The position numbers and the translations under genes were made by a program. A stretch of 64,000 nt of DNA from positions 22,410,783 through 22,474,782 of the forward strand of contig OZ020250.1 in assembly GCA_963971285.1 (NCBI GenBank). Reading direction: 5' to 3'. The notes under the pieces were generated by a model, which did no database searches, was not told the DNA's origin, and worked only from the letters and a program-made list of their open reading frames with translations. Origin of the DNA: Astropecten irregularis (Eukaryota > Echinodermata > Asteroidea > Paxillosida > Astropectinidae). This document shows, piece after piece, positions 63,846-64,000 of this stretch (position 1 is its first letter; every line of letters begins with the position of its first letter).

Positions 63846-64000
63846 GCAAGCCTTGAATTTGACTGAGGCCACGCACGGACCCATGGCCTTCGTTGCCCTG
63901 GGTCTTGGCCTTCGTGCCCCCTTCATTGTTTCCATAGACATTATGATTTTCCAATGGAAGTGCCCCTTGCAATGGAAAAGTGGCCTTGCCCCATTCCGAA
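63846..64000 (+). repeat. Dispersed repeat B, copy 2, cut by window end
   Basis: This matches 35183-35334 in the same orientation, including GGCCTTCGTTGCCCTGG and CCCCTTGCAATGGAAAAGTG. It runs to the window edge, so its true end is unknown. Confidence 0.8.

Overview
The window is animal nuclear DNA with three intron-rich, conserved protein-coding genes in AT-rich, repeat-laden sequence. Introns are GT-AG and mostly a few hundred bases long. An unsplit MLL3/MLL4-type gene, together with tRNA-derived SINEs, foldback MITE-like elements and a Penelope-like retroelement, suggests a marine deuterostome invertebrate. An echinoderm is my best guess, from general character rather than a diagnostic marker.

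Layout. (1) 1-2960 is non-coding upstream or intronic DNA with foldback repeats. (2) 2961-36388, plus strand: 49 exons of a KMT2C/KMT2D (MLL3/MLL4) histone H3K4 methyltransferase gene. All splice phases close, giving 4,956 codons before the stop. The initiating exon was not found and may lie upstream. The order is AT-hook, extended PHD 1, PHD 2-4, PHD 5-7, HMG box, two giant exons of disordered Q/P/M-rich sequence with several tandem amino-acid repeats, extended PHD, FYRN/FYRC, WDR5-binding motif, SET and post-SET. (3) 36389 to about 39155 is its probable 3' UTR. (4) 41793-48861, minus strand: 12 exons of an SV2-family transporter-like synaptic vesicle protein, tail-to-tail with KMT2. (5) 48862 to about 57760 is intergenic, holding TIR elements, a Penelope-like fossil, homopolymer tracts and candidate regulatory sites. 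(6) 57765-63164, plus strand: a DNAJA1/DNAJA4-type class A Hsp40 gene, head-to-head with SV2, with a heat-shock element upstream of a non-coding first exon. (7) 63165-64000 is 3' flank with a dispersed repeat at the window edge.

The three genes have unrelated functions (chromatin, vesicle membrane, protein folding) and nothing suggests co-regulation. I found no bacterial-type system, no CRISPR array and no intact viral element. The most unusual structure is a set of hammerhead-ribozyme-like motifs, one at the 3' end of the Penelope-like fossil and four scattered in introns and intergenic DNA. Also notable are a head-to-head palindrome in that fossil, large foldbacks in the DNAJA gene, and the stacked tandem repeats of different period inside KMT2.
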